Assembly (NCBI RefSeq): GCF_030052815.1
Contig: NC_079504.1
Coordinates: forward strand, 86,717,451-86,781,450
From: Hevea brasiliensis
Taxonomy: Eukaryota; Streptophyta; Magnoliopsida; Malpighiales; Euphorbiaceae
DNA: 64,000 nucleotides
Direction: 5' to 3'
Shown one piece after another: positions 38,060 through 49,866 of this stretch (position 1 is the first letter of the stretch; every line of letters starts with the position of its first letter). The position numbers were made by a program, and so were the translations under genes. Below the pieces are notes generated by a model. That model saw only the letters and a list, made by a program, of their open reading frames with translations. It was not told the origin of the DNA and ran no database searches.

Positions 38060-38321
38060 CAATGTCCCATACGAAATTAGGGTTTTGACTGATCTCGCAG
38101 TCACTTCCCAGTGCGGTCACCCATCGCTGTGCCCCCGGCTCATTTAACCTTTTATGTTCTATTTTTCTGATATGTATTTAACCTTCTGGTAATCATTATT
38201 AATTTTTGTTCAGGGCTTTTCTAGGTGACTTGAATATGATTCTAATCCTCTTAATTGTCCGGATCGACACCGGTCACCAGAACAGTGATTTGCACAGGAC
38301 TATGCATGTAGGGGTATTACA

Positions 38322-39853
38322 ATTCTTCCTTCCTTAAAAGAAATTTTGACCTCGAAATTTTGCCCATCACACCCTTAAACATCCGTATGTGTTGTTTTCT
38401 CATGTCTCTCTCACATTTCTATGTTGCTTCATAGTCTGAATAATGGTTTATAATACTTTACCCAATGGTATTTGTTTATTTCTTACTGGTTTTGTCTCAT
38501 GTGTTAACATCCCTATGAGTTCTCCATACTACTTACTTTAACTTGAATTAGGGACAACAAAGGTTGATCCTTATCCCACAACTTTGAGCTCCATGATTGG
38601 GCTCTTACCACTATCATAAGTTAACTTACTTCGAAGCTCGTGCTTCTATGTGTTTATGCCATAATAAATATTTTTCCTAACGTCATTCTTTTACCATCCT
38701 CATCTTTACTTTTCTATTTACTTCTTTTTCCATTCCACAAATTAACTTTGATTATTTCATCCCTCAGTCTTATTTTCTTCCTTGACTAGACTGTCGAGTC
38801 AAAATTTAGTACCTCTTAACATCCCTAATAAATCTGCTATACTTCAAAATTACTTTGATTTGGCCCTCTGACCATTCTAGTCAGCACTCTCTCACTGATA
38901 TTCATAAAGTTTCTTTATTACATTTGCATCAACTATTCTAATTTTTACTTCCACAACTTTTTTATCTGTCGATATTCTATAGCTTATTATTATTTTTTTA
39001 TTTTCACTCTCCCGTTCTCAATAGAACATCATTTTAGAAGTTTTGATTATCATCCATCACATCCTGTCTCATTCAGGGGAATAATATTTTTCTTTGTGCT
39101 TTGCTGTTATACTATTATAATACTATTTTTTGCTAGACTTTAGGTGAAGAATCCATAACAATACCAAAATAATTATAACCCCATATCCGAGATCGGATGA
39201 CCTCGCCTTATCAATGTTATCTTAATTAATAACTATACCGAAATCTCTAGTCTTATAGCAATTCCTGATGTATCGTAGCTTGTGTTAGATAATTGAGTCA
39301 ATGACTCTAGCTATCTTATAACTATAACCTCTCGATATTCTAACTTTAGAGTTTTAAATCCCTACGTAGGAATTTCAAACTCATTTCCAATAAGAAAACT
39401 CTATCTTGTCATAACTATACCAAAACAGATGCCGTTTGCAACTATTCTTATCTTGGTACACTATCGGGTAGTACGTAGCTTTATACAATAATCCTAAGTC
39501 AGTACTGTAATCTGCAGCTTACAATACAAATATCAAGAACATTGCATAGTTACTACGATACATCCCAATAGACCAAACTTTCCTATATCTTACTCTTCTC
39601 GAATCTACTAATATCTTAGACTTATTCTGATTACAATATCTATTGATACTTACTAACAGTAATATCTTTGTCCTCATCTAGATTAATTATATTACTGTAA
39701 CTTACTTTTAGGTCTTCTTACCTTACATTAAATAGGCTCACCAATGAGCTTTATAAATTATTGTGCGCTAGCAAATATTTTTCACTGACAAACTCTTCGA
39801 AAACTAATTTCAATTACACTTATTATCATAATCCTTATCTTAAAGGACTAATC
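38322..39853 (-). other. non-coding Gypsy internal region
   Basis: On the minus strand the region ends with an AAATTTCGAGG-type motif and the polypurine tract before the LTR at 38321. About 39440-39560 matches the leader of the plus-strand element (6690-6800), including TTGTATTGTAAGCTGCAGAT. Leader and 3' end thus lie about 1.1 kb apart, and no gag or pol sequence lies between them. This is an internally deleted or non-coding (LARD-like) derivative. It is cut by the Cassandra element at 39854. Confidence 0.65.
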
Positions 39854-39936
39854 TGTAACGATCGGGCTCTCACCACTAGAGGAATTGTTCGCTTTGGCTA
39901 TAGGCCTCACGATTTTGTCCCATAGGTGGAATGGAG

Positions 39937-39999
39937 AACTTCCCAGGAGGTCACCCATCCTAGGATTTCTCTCAAGCGAGCACGCTTAACCCTGGAGTT
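39937..39999 (-). ncRNA. 5S rRNA-like domain in the left Cassandra LTR
   Basis: On the minus strand it reads AACTCCAGGGTTAAGCGTGC, then GAGAGAAATCCTAGGATG, then GGTGACCTCCTGGGAAGTTC. This covers the internal pol III promoter of 5S rRNA, with A-box-like GGTTAAGCGTG and C-box-like AGGATGGGTGACCTCC. Compared with plant 5S rRNA, part of the central loop is altered and the 5' third is not recognisable. It is a retrotransposon domain and not a functional rRNA gene. Confidence 0.9.
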
Positions 40000-40199
40000 T
40001 TTCCAACTCTCCAGGCCATTCCACCAAAAGGCGCCTCTAGTGATTAGTTCCCCCATTTTATATATCATTACTTTTTGAGCCTAAGACCATCTCCGTGCTT
40101 TGCCGATGTGGGATTTGCCTAAGGGACCTTTCTCCCCCCCTTTTAGGACTCAGCGTCCTCGCTGAGGTTTGCCCCACCATCGCCTAAGAGGACACGCGA

Positions 40200-40214
40200 G
40201 TGGCTCTGATACCA
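40200..40214 (-). other. primer binding site of the Cassandra element
   Basis: The minus strand reads TGGTATCAGAGCCAC, two bases after the LTR ending in CATTACA. It is the same 15-base site as in the Copia element at 88-102. Confidence 0.9.
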
Positions 40215-40297
40215 ATTGTAATGATCGGGCTCCCACCACTAGAGGAATTGTTTACTTTGGCCATAGGCCTCACGGTTTTGTCCCATAAGTTAAATGG

Positions 40298-40361
40298 AGA
40301 ACTTTCCAGGAGGTCACCCATCCTAGGATTTCTCTCAAGCGAGCATGCTTAACCCTGGAGT
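40298..40361 (-). ncRNA. 5S rRNA-like domain in the right Cassandra LTR
   Basis: This is the second copy of the domain at 39937-39999. It has a few changes: CGTG to CATG in the A-box region, and one C to T in the CCTGGGAAGT segment. The C-box-like GGATGGGTGACCTCCTGG is intact. Confidence 0.9.
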
Positions 40362-40503
40362 TCTTCCAACTCTCTAGGCCATTCCACCAAAAGGCGCCTC
40401 TAGTGATTAGTTCCCCCATTTTATATATCATTACTTTTTGAGCTCAAGACCATCTCCGTGCTTTGCCGATGTGGGATTTGCCTAAGGGACCTTTTACTAA
40501 AAC

Positions 40504-42662
40504 ATGTCACACATTACCCCTCTATAAAGCATAACATGATCCCGTAGAATACCTAATGAACTACCGAACTTCAGCTACCGATAACTCATTAAGTACCTTA
40601 CAAGGGATTTTAAAATAATTTTCTTACTTTTATAAGTGGTGAGCATTTTCTAATAGGTATTAAAATCATTTATTCGAAGATTTAAAACTAGTAAAAATTT
40701 TCATTCCATTTTATTTTTCCGCAAATTTTATAAAAATTTTGGCAGAGTGCCGTCTGTATTTTGAGAAAACAGTTCTTCAAATACCTATAAAAAGCACTTC
40801 CAAAGATTTATTTTAACAACTTCATCAATTTCACAACCATTCCAACCAATTTCAATATCATTTCTCAATTTTCAACATTCAATAATCATCAAAATACTAC
40901 CAATTAATTTCATTCAAATTAAAATAAAATATTTCCATTCATATTTCTTTAAAGATAAAATAATTTATATACAACATTCCAAAAATTTACATTAAGAGAA
41001 ATCCAAACTAAAACTTATCACAAGCTTTATACAACTTTATACCACTTTATACAACTGCTCATAACCAATTTTACATGTCCATAGAGTTACATACATTTAC
41101 CTACATCAAAATAATTTTTACAATCAGGGTATAAAATATACCCGATAGACTTCAAGGCAGCTAGCTCCTCAATCCTTAGCAGCTTACTCTGCTGCTCCTC
41201 TAGTCTCTATATCTGCATGACAAGAATAATCATCACGAGTACTAGGACTCAGTGGTACACAACATACTAAAATAATCTTTATGCGGAATTTAAATCATAT
41301 TTATTCAAAAATTAAACTGAACATGAAATATAAATTTAAAACATGATTTATAAGATTTTAATCCAAACAATTTCATTACAAAAGTCTCAAAACAAATTTC
41401 ATAAAAACATACAGTTATATCATGCCATTCGAAACAAATATAATCTCAATAGCCAGAGGCTAAGGAGAAGTCACATCAAAGGCTAGCTAGCTCAAATATA
41501 TGGGAACCCATTCTTTTTCTTCTTCAACTGGTACACACCTCAACACTTCAGCCAGAGAAGGAATCAAAATTCAAAACTGATTTCCCCCACTAGTCGTGCT
41601 AGTGAGGTGTTCGAATTTATGGTCATGACACTGTGGTTTCAAAACTGATCTTAACAATTTACTAAACATTTATTGCCATTTCAAACATACACAAATAAAC
41701 TTTCAACAATTCAAAGCAAAAGCATAATACACATTTCATGCACTTTGTAAATGAATTTTAAAGCATATTGATGTTGTGCACAAACCTTATACGAGTAGCC
41801 TCTTGGCCTTGACTCGATCCCTCGGGTTCTTTCCTCGTATTCTTTTCCATTGAAACACACAATTTCATAGTATTTCAGTATCATAACTCATTATAAATCT
41901 AAAAATAAATTCAAATTCATTTATACCTAACTTTAATACACTATAAACTTAGCGTTCTTTAAATATTGTATTTCGATGTTACTATTCACGATACTATTCA
42001 AGTCAATTTGTTGACTTTCTAAGGCTTAATAGGTATGGGAATTCCAACTATACTCACATACCACATTTTGATAATCAATTTTGTTGGTTTTGGTTGTTTT
42101 CTCAAAACTTAAGTCTTCTAGGTAAATTTGCAAATTTTCAGTTTTTGTGTCTTATGTTGCACTGTTCCATTGGTCATTTTGCTGTTAGAATTTAGCAAAA
42201 TTTTCTTCATATAAAATGTTCCCTATTGTCTTAAATTTATTCTTCTTTTTGAATCACTCCAATTGGAGTTTTTTAGCTCAAGTTATAGCCATTTGAATCA
42301 TGGCTGCCGGATTGGACTTAACCTAGATTTTCTGGGTAAATTTTGGTTCTAGCAGTTTTAGGTCACCAACTTTGGGTGGCTAAATGACTTGGTTAAGGGC
42401 ATAATTTGGATTTGTGTTCTTTATGAAAGTTTTAGGTCTATACCTCATCTTTCCACTGGTAAAATTTCAGGTCATTTAGACCTGCCTAGCCCAAGTTATG
42501 GCTAAATGAATAAACACTATTCATTTGGTCATTTTTATACAAGCTAGATTGCCTAATCCAGATTTGGTCAATTTGTTCACTAGGTTTTGATCACTTTTTG
42601 GGCATGATTCCTAAATGAAAAATGTGTCATTTTGTGTCTAGTTTCGTTCCCAATTGACCTCA
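40504..42662 (-). mobile_element. Gypsy LTR of the second family, 3' portion
   Basis: The plus strand starts TGTCACACATTACCCC, like the nested LTR at 34513. It follows the same order, including the ACCTAATGAA and CAAGGGATTTTAAA blocks. The hairpin 1 equivalent is at 41234-41254 (CAC plus GAGT pairing with ACTC plus GTG, one bulge). Only about ten bases separate it from the Cassandra element. At 42662, in a sequence equivalent to about 37066, the copy breaks off and another partial LTR starts. Confidence 0.7.
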
Positions 42663-44639
42663 CGCCAATGAAAAACTTAGATCTAACCTCTAATAAGAGG
42701 AGAATCTAAGCATGTGCACGTACCATGGTAATCAAAACAAAGCTAACTTCATTGTCTCCTCAACAAATGAGAGAGACGGGTAATAACCTAGTCAAACATC
42801 TATAGTGAGATATAAAACAATATCATGAATCTCTTTGTCCTTTTTGTGAGCATAAATCACAATACAATTCAATTCAATGTCAATTCCAATATCCAATAAT
42901 TTTTATACTCATCACAATTCAAAATATATTTTATCACAATTTTTCTAAAATTAATTTATTCAATCCACAACAATGCTCAATAATTGTTGAAATACCATTT
43001 CACAAAGCTAAATTCATGCATACTATAACAATTTCAATAATTATTGAAATAAATCCAATACTTGATAAACATAAGACATAAGCAAAGTAACGTTATTTAA
43101 TCATATAAAATATTTAGAACAAAATCAATTAAAAACTAGTTGCGCACAAACCACTTTGTCAACTAGTTTACTCCAATTTTTGATTTTTCCTCAAGATCCT
43201 TTTTCAGTCTCTTTTTTAATTGAAACACATAAATTATAGTGTTTCAGTACCATATCTCATAATTAATCCATTAATTTATTTCATGTCTACTTAATTGTAG
43301 CCTTAAATTTGCTTAAAATGGTACCCCTTGAATTTTACCTTTTGGGTCACTATTCATTGCACTATTCAAGTCAAAATATTGACTTTTTCCTATTAAATAG
43401 GTTTATTAATTCTAATTGCACTCATATACCACATTTTGGGTGTTAATTTTATTAGCATTGTTTGCCAATTCAATTTCTAAGTCTCCTAAGAGAAATTGAA
43501 ATTTTTTAGTTTTGGTCCCCTGTCTTCTACTGTTTCATTGGTCTAGTTACTATAGGAATTTGGCTAAGTGTCCTTCATCAAAGTTGTTCCTTATTGTCTT
43601 AGCTTTAATTCTCTTTTTGAATCACTTCATTTGGAGTTTTGTAGTCCAAGTTATGCCTATTTTTCTAGGAATGGCTGGATTGGTTCAAACCCAGAAATTC
43701 TGGGCAATTTCTGGTTCTTGAAGTTTTGGTGACCCAAATTTGGGTGACAATTCAACTTGGTTATGGGCAGAATTTGGGTTTGTGTTCTTCATGAAAGTTG
43801 TAGTGCTATGTCATATCTTTCCAATGCCATAAAAATCAGGTCATTTAGACCATCCTAGACCAAATTATGGACAAATGAACAAATATTTTGTTCATTTGGT
43901 CATTTTTGTAGAGTGGCAGTGTGCCAATTCCGGGTTTGACCTAATTGTTCACTAACTTAGAGTCACTTTCAAGGCAGGGTTTCAACACAAATATTGTAAC
44001 ATTATGTGTCTAATTTCATCTCTAATTGGTCTCACACAAATTGGAGTGGCAGAATTACAGTTTTGGTCCCCTAAGTGGACCAAGGTTAGGTTGTCCAGAA
44101 TTGGAGCCCTACCAATCTGAATTTGACTTAACTTCTCACCTTTCAAACACACCCCAATTGGTCCCAATTGACCTTTTTAAATCTCACTTAGGTCAAAGTA
44201 CATCAATTTACCAAATTCTCAAATTTTCCCCCCCAAAACCCTAACGGTCAAGAACCCTAATTTTCCATTAATTCAATTCATGCAATTAAATTGCATACTG
44301 CACATTTCTACACTCATTCAAGCATGTTTACATAATTAATTTCATCAAAATCACTCAAATTTCCCTTCTCCCAAACATGGCCGAAATTCAAGGGGTCCCT
44401 TATGTGCATGATTTTCATGATTCTTAGCATAAATTCATCAATTTCTTACTTGATTCAAGTATCTAAATCATAAAGATAGAAAGAATTTGAAGGAAAATCA
44501 GTAACATTTCTATAGCTTTTCAATCTTCAATTTCTTCAACTTTTTCTTCTTTATTTCTCCTTCAATCTTCTTTCTAAGGTTTGATTATAATTTTTCTTCA
44601 AGGAAATTGAAGGATTTAGGGTGAAAATTAGGGTTTAGT
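42663..44639 (-). mobile_element. second partial LTR joined head to tail
   Basis: From the CCAATGAAAAA junction this segment matches 35702-37660 closely, so LTR sequence equivalent to about 36380-37060 occurs twice (about 41960-42662 and 43330-44030). The join shares CCAAT between the two parents. The segment ends at 44639, inside the purine-rich block equivalent to about 37650, where an Athila-like element begins. Its ORFs at 43512, 44026 and 43982 are LTR ORFs. Confidence 0.75.
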
Positions 44640-46085
44640 GATACATTTGAATTGTATAGATGTTTTTAAGCACATTTTTATTCTAAATCATAGCATTTAG
44701 GCAAGTATTTTCATGTATAGTAGTTGATTTCATTAGTTTTCATAAATTCTATTGCCAAACCCTTAATTCCATGTTTTCTGCATTATTTCAGGTGTTTTGG
44801 TGAAGCCCCAAAGGATGGATGTGCAAAGGAAAGCTTGGAGAGGTAAAAAGACAAAGAATTGCTGCTGATACAAATTACACGGGTCATGTAAACCAAGCCC
44901 CAGACCTGTGTAACTCCTTGCCAGAAGAAAGTCAAGAGAATTGATGAGAAACACAAGTACAAGGGTCGTGTAAGTAGACCCGTGTAATCTGCAGGGACCA
45001 GTGTAAGTCTCTGCCGGGCACAAGCTTGAAGAACCCAATGGAACAACGACACGCCCGCGGTGATCGTGCCCGTGTAGTCGGCATGCACTGCAACTTTCTA
45101 TGCCAAAACAAGACCACGTGATTCTCCTCCAGCAAGTTACACGGCCTTACTCTGCGGGACCCATGTAGTGACACACGAGCCGTGTACTATAATGCAGCCT
45201 GTTTTATGACTCGAATTCCCCTCCTATTTTCTGATTCGAATGAGACTCCTAAAGCCTTTTGGACTCAAAATGACCTAACCCTAGAGCAACCAATATAAAT
45301 AGAGAAGAAAACACCAGGAAGAGAGGTCGGCCACTGTCATCGGGAATGCTGCTGAAGGTTGTTGTTGTCGTGCTCTACATCAGTACCAAAAGAAGTCTTT
45401 CAGCTGAAGCTCCACAAGATCAAAGCTGAAACTCTCTTTGGTTCCTTCGTTTCATCTCCTTAGATAGAATTTTATTACTTTATTTCTTTTGCATAACTCT
45501 CTTCTTATTGTTTTTACTTTTTATCATGACATTTGCTGAACTCACCATGAGTGAGTAGTTTTCTTATTCTAGATTTGGGAGAGTAGCTCTTGTAATTATT
45601 ATTATGGATGAACATTGAGTTTTATTTATTGGATTCGAGATTCGTTTCTTGATTTAATTTCTTGTGATCATAATGCATGCTATGTGTTGGTACCCACTTA
45701 GTTATGATTGTAGATGTTAATTGAAGGACTGAAAGGTGAAGATTAACATTAGAAAATCGAGATCTTAAACCTAGGAATTCTGACCTAGACATAGGCTGAT
45801 ACCTTTGTGGAACATAAAAATTGGTCAAAGGTCTTAAAGGATTTTAATTGATTTGATCACCACGAAAGTAGGGTTCGAGTTAATTAAAATACACCCTAGA
45901 TGCCTTGACAGAGGATCTAGGATAGCTTAGGACTGATTTCCATTAAGGAAAACGATCCTCAATTAAATAAATAAACGAGATAACATCCCTAGTATGATTC
46001 AAGTGTGAAATTTTAATTCCAGAATTGCTTCAAATATATCATTTCATTTTAAGAGCACGGTCAAGAAGATCCCGAAATCCCAACC
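44640..46085 (+). mobile_element. Athila-like retrotransposon: 5' LTR and leader (primer site lost)
   Basis: The LTR starts TGATACATTTGAATTG directly after Gypsy LTR sequence. It shares blocks with the LTR at 22889, for example TGAAGGACTGAAAGGTGAAG near 45723. A GC-richer stretch (44875-45190) repeats CGTGTAA-type motifs many times. Sequence equivalent to the last part of the LTR and the TGGCGCC-type primer site should lie near 46050 but is absent. There the LTR-like TTTCATTTTAAGAG runs straight into the gag leader, so this copy could not be reverse transcribed normally. Several overlapping minus-strand ORFs at 44763-45174 follow the CGTGTAA repeats and are not supported. Confidence 0.7.
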
Positions 46086-47273
46086 ATGGTCGATAATAAT
46101 GACAGACCAAGACTCTTGAGAGATTACAAAGCTCCATCTGTTCAAGGATTTTAGCCCAGTGTCACTAGACCCATAGTGGAAGCCAAAAACTTTGAATTAA
46201 AACCAGCATGGCTCCAAATGATTCAACAAACCCAGTTTGTAGGTTCACCAACAAAAGACCCACACTATCACCTCCAGTGCTTTCTTGCCTTATGTGATAC
46301 ATTCAAGATGAATAGAGTGTCTGATCAAGCAATAAGACTCAGAGCATTCTCATTCTCCCTTCAGGACAGAGCAAGGAAGTGGTTACTTTCTCAACCAACT
46401 GGAACATTCACTACCTGGGAAAACCTCTCTCAAGCTTTTCTAGCAAGGCATTTCCCACCTGCAAAGACCGCAAAGCTAAGGCTAGAGCTCAGTACCTTCA
46501 GACAAAAGGAAGGAGAATCACTCTATGATGCATGGGAAAGATATAAAGACCTGCAGAGAGAATGTCCACACCATGGCATAGAAGATTGGCTATTAGTGCA
46601 AAATTTCTATAATGGATTACTAGCCTCTACAAAGAGCACAGTTGATTCAGCTGCAGAGGGTGATCTAATGGAGAAAATAGTGCCACAAGCACTTGAACTT
46701 CTAAAAAGGGTTTGTATACCATAATTATGAGTGGTCAAATGAAAGAGGAAATGCAAGAAGAACTAAAGGGGTTCTGGAAGTAGATGCCCTAAGCATGATA
46801 AATGCCTAGTTTGATCAGCTCATAAAGAAACTCGAAAGAATGCAAGCCAACGCAGTTAGTACAAATAGTCAACATGATGACAGCTATGAAGGAGGATACA
46901 TGAATTCAGAATACAACAATTTCAATGAACCTACAGAACAGATGAACTATGTGAATAATGGAGGAAACTTCAACCTGAGGCAACCAAACAATCCGTATTC
47001 AAATACTTACAACCCTGGATGGAGAAACCATCCAAATTTCTCATGGTCCAATCAGCAGAACCAGCCAATAAACAAGCAATAAGGGTACAAACCTCCAGCA
47101 CACCCTGGATTTCAGAATAGGGGTCAGAACTTTGCACAGCCATCACTACCTCCCCAACCTCAACAACCTGAACCAAAAATGACCATGGAAACCATGATGG
47201 AAGGATTCCTAGTAGCTCAACAACAATAGACCGAATTGGTTAAATAGCTGACTTCCAGAATGGACAAACTTAC
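46086..47273 (+). pseudogene. Athila-like gag
   Basis: The start is taken at ATG 46086 (MVDNNDRPRLLRDY), in frame with the open part 46176-46724 but with a TAG between them. The product is a retrotransposon nucleocapsid precursor. The retrotrans_gag region is clear: [46 protein letters not shown] and [10 protein letters not shown]. After 46715 a frameshift leads to a second piece (46840-47082) rich in Asn, Gln and Tyr (NNGGNFNL, NPGWRNHPNF), typical of the Athila gag C-terminal half. Two further TAA/TAG stops follow. It ends at 47273 because the Tat/Ogre element is inserted there, so no zinc knuckle or pol is seen. The expected target duplication is CTTAC (47269-47273). Confidence 0.88.
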
Positions 47274-47906
47274 TGTCGACACCATATTTTGGCCGATTCC
47301 CAAAATCAATAAAACTTTGAAACCGATCCCCGGTACTAAGCCTCCTTCGGACAGCTAATCACATTTCCGATCCCTCTTTGATAGGCTGTCACAATTCCGA
47401 TCTCTCCCCGCAAAGAATTAAATCAAATTGCTAAGTTCTCGCATCACCAAAGCTTTACGATCTATCGCTCACCGATCTCTCAAACCCATTGTCGAAACTC
47501 AGGACCCGTCAAGTATATTCCTGATAAATGAACTGGCACTAGATCTTTTCCTACCAGTTTTATTGCCGATCTCCCATTCGAAAGTTTAAGAGTTAAGGTT
47601 TTGTTTCTGTTTAATAATGATTCCAATATTAATTGTTAAATTTAAATTTTCAATTTTAATCAAGTCAAATTCATCATTTCTTCCCCACCGATCTCATGCT
47701 TATTGTGCTTTCCGATCTCTTATACTTAGATTAATAATTGCATTTAGTTCTTGTTTCGCTATGCTCATACAATCAAATACTTAGGAAATTCAGAGATTTT
47801 CCAATCACATCCATTCATTGAACAAAAGAGAGCCCATTTCATTTCATTTTTTTTTTGTACAAGCTATTCAGCTGGAGGGTCACCCCCAGCCTGATTTACA
47901 TTTTGC

Positions 47907-49706
47907 TCACTCTCTCCTCTCCCCTCGGCTTCCTCCCTCACTGTCCTCATCGCCGCTCAGAGCCGTGCCGGCCATCCAAGAGAAGTCCTCCCCGGGTAAC
48001 GCTCCAGAGTTCGCCAAGAGGTCCTTGTGAGCATTCACATAGGCCCCGGCTATTCCCGTCACCATCTCTTCATCTTTCTCCTTAAGCTCCCCGTCTTTCT
48101 CTTTAAGCTCTTCGATGAGTTGGGCGACCTGAGCAGCTTCGTTGGCCTGTAGCGCCTGGACTTCTCCGAGAACCCGATTCCTTTCAGAGAACAAGATTCA
48201 GTTCGGCCACCCGTCCTCATAAAACTTCGCCCGCCCCTCAACTTGAGATATATAATCTTGAGCGGATGAGAGTTGGGATCGGAGGGAAGCCACTTCCTGA
48301 TTTTTCTTCCCGATCTCCTTACCTGCACGCCGAACCTTTTCCCAAACCATGGTCCGATTCACTGTGCACTCCACGCTCGTGCTCATGGATTGAGTCAAGA
48401 TATCATCAAGGTCGCTCGAGGATAGCTGTCCCGATCCTCCCAAGAAAGATGGAAGACCCCAAGACTTGGGCAAAACCGGGGTTCTCCCGAACAGTCCGGT
48501 TATTCTTCAGGGACTCGATTAGCTTTTGAGCGCCACGAGAAGAGGTCCTCCCAGAAGATTGAGAAGGACCCCTTTCCGTGCTTGGAACAACCGGACGAGC
48601 CGGAGGTTGCTCTCCAATCTAGGAGGAGATCGGACAGCCTCGGCAGATCCGAAGGTTGAGGCAGTCCCCTTGTACTTCCCTGCATTCATGACTGTGTGTT
48701 CAAGCATTTCCGAACGCTTCATCTCTTTATTTTCCGAGATCTCTTTGTCCTTCTTCCGTTTCCTAGAACCTCACCACCCGCCATACCGCACAAAGAAAAG
48801 GTCGTGAGATCGCTAAGGTCCCGAGCTGAGATATAGAAAATACCAATACCGAGGTCAGAGAGCGGAAGTTCGCGGTCTTGGCCGGTGAGCAGTTGAATAG
48901 TCCAATGGTGCAACTCGGCAGTCACCGCATCCAAACAAGAATACTTTTGAGTGGCGGCCAGACTCTTCAGATCCATCACTATCAAGCTTTCCTCCTGGTT
49001 CAGGGTAATATGCTTCGGAAGCAAAGGCCCCTGATACCACCAAACACGGGAAGTCCTCAAAGCGGCTGATCTTTGCTCCTCGTAATGAAGAAACGGTTCT
49101 TCCAATTCTTAAGGGATGAGGGCGATCGGAAAAGAGCCCGCAATAAGGCTTCACTGAAAGAACCGAGGTTCGCCATCCTTTCGCGAAGTTAGTCTGCGAT
49201 TCAATGAACACCTTAGCCGTAGGTCTGATTCCCTTAGCTCGGCATAGACCTCGGAAGGCTACCAAGATCCGCCACGAGTTAGGGTGAATTTGAGCAATGC
49301 ACGCTCGGTGAAGTTTTAGGACCTCCTGATCGAAGTCATCTAGAGTGAACCGACGACCGGCCTTTAATCGTTTCCTCGTACACCATAACCATGTCATTCT
49401 CTTCAAAGGAGTGATCGACACGAAGATCGCCGTGGCACTTGATTAGCTCATACGAATCAGGCCGAATGTTGTATTCTTGACTAAACGATTGCAGATTGGA
49501 TACTCGAAGAACCGACGGTAGCTCATCTATAGGGAGAGTCTCCCTCCCTGAAACAGGTGCACGCCTTGATGGTATGACCCGCCCCAGCCGGAGCGAGACC
49601 CTAGGGGTTCAAAGGCGTGCTTGGCCCGACTACCTCTTCTTCATCGGACGACCATGAGAACCGAATGGAAGGAGGACTCGCCGCCTCCGACCTTCTGACC
49701 GCTCAT
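47907..49706 (-). pseudogene. antisense ORF inside the Tat/Ogre LTR (Transposase_28-like N-terminus, coiled-coil C-terminus)
   Basis: On the minus strand a start at 49706 (MSGQKVGGGESS) is followed by acidic SSDEEE. Next come DELPSVLRV, EYNIRPDSYELI and FEENDMVMVYEE (about 49520-49360). After a frameshift near 49345 come HPNSWRILVAFRGLC (about 49270) and SSLKNWKNRFF (about 49100). NSWR..L..F..LC and LKNWK.RFF are hallmarks of the plant 'putative gypsy type transposon' family. The C-terminal half is coiled coil: VRRAGKEIGKKNQEVASL and LIEELKEKDGELKEKDEE, ending GERRE at 47907. Antisense extra ORFs of this family are known in some Tat-lineage elements. Their role is not settled. Here the gene-like unit sits inside the LTR and is GC-richer than its surroundings. 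Stops and at least two frameshifts make it a pseudogene. Confidence 0.72.
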
Positions 49707-49866
49707 TTTCAAAAGGAATAAAGAACTTAAACTAAAAAAAGAAGATCAAAGCCCTTACCGGAGTCTGATCGGCGTCGGAAGAACTTGAGAAAACGAGAGA
49801 ACTTCGAAGTTATGAGCAGGGGATTGAAAATGGAATGAGAGAACAACTGGCTAACCCTCCCACCCC

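Larger units (their letters stand above)
32919..38321 (-). mobile_element. minus-strand Gypsy 3' LTR holding a nested LTR
   Basis: On the minus strand it begins TGTAATACCCCTACATG (38321) and ends GGGTGAAGGGTGTTACA (32919). A polypurine tract (AAGGAAGGAAGAAT) lies upstream at 38322-38335, so this is a 3' LTR. Outer parts 32919-34512 and 38060-38321 share blocks with LTR-A: the 3' end, the double hairpin, the GGGCCGTCAT block near 33973, and the CGGTCACCCATCGC block near 38114. The middle (34513-38059) has its own LTR ends and its own hairpin pair, which indicates a nested insertion. The left flank is TTACT (32914-32918). Confidence 0.75.
39854..40493 (-). mobile_element. Cassandra TRIM element carrying 5S rRNA-like sequence
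   Basis: Two near-identical 277-bp LTRs (39854-40130 and 40217-40493) flank an 86-bp centre. On the minus strand the centre starts with a tRNA-Met-type primer site and ends with an AAAAGGGGGGAGAAA purine tract. Each LTR contains a block matching the 3' half of plant 5S rRNA. A short LTR pair, this primer and a 5S domain inside the LTR together define Cassandra, a non-coding element mobilised in trans. The LTR ends are not the usual TG...CA on the outer side. ACTAA occurs near both borders (39847-39851 and 40496-40500) and may be the target duplication if each border moves by two bases. Confidence 0.93.

Noticed and set aside
39937..39999. Genuine 5S rRNA gene
   Set aside because: Only the 3' half is recognisable, the block is inside the LTRs of a Cassandra element, and both copies have changes; no 5S array spacing is seen.
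39847..40500. Firm target duplication ACTAA for the Cassandra element
   Set aside because: It requires shifting both LTR borders by two bases; kept only as a possibility.
43512..43721. Hydrophobic ORF that looks like a membrane peptide
   Set aside because: Within a Gypsy LTR, T-rich sequence gives Leu/Phe codons by composition.
44763..45174. Three overlapping minus-strand ORFs of 80-101 codons
   Set aside because: They follow the GC-richer CGTGTAA motif cluster of an Athila-like LTR and match no domain.
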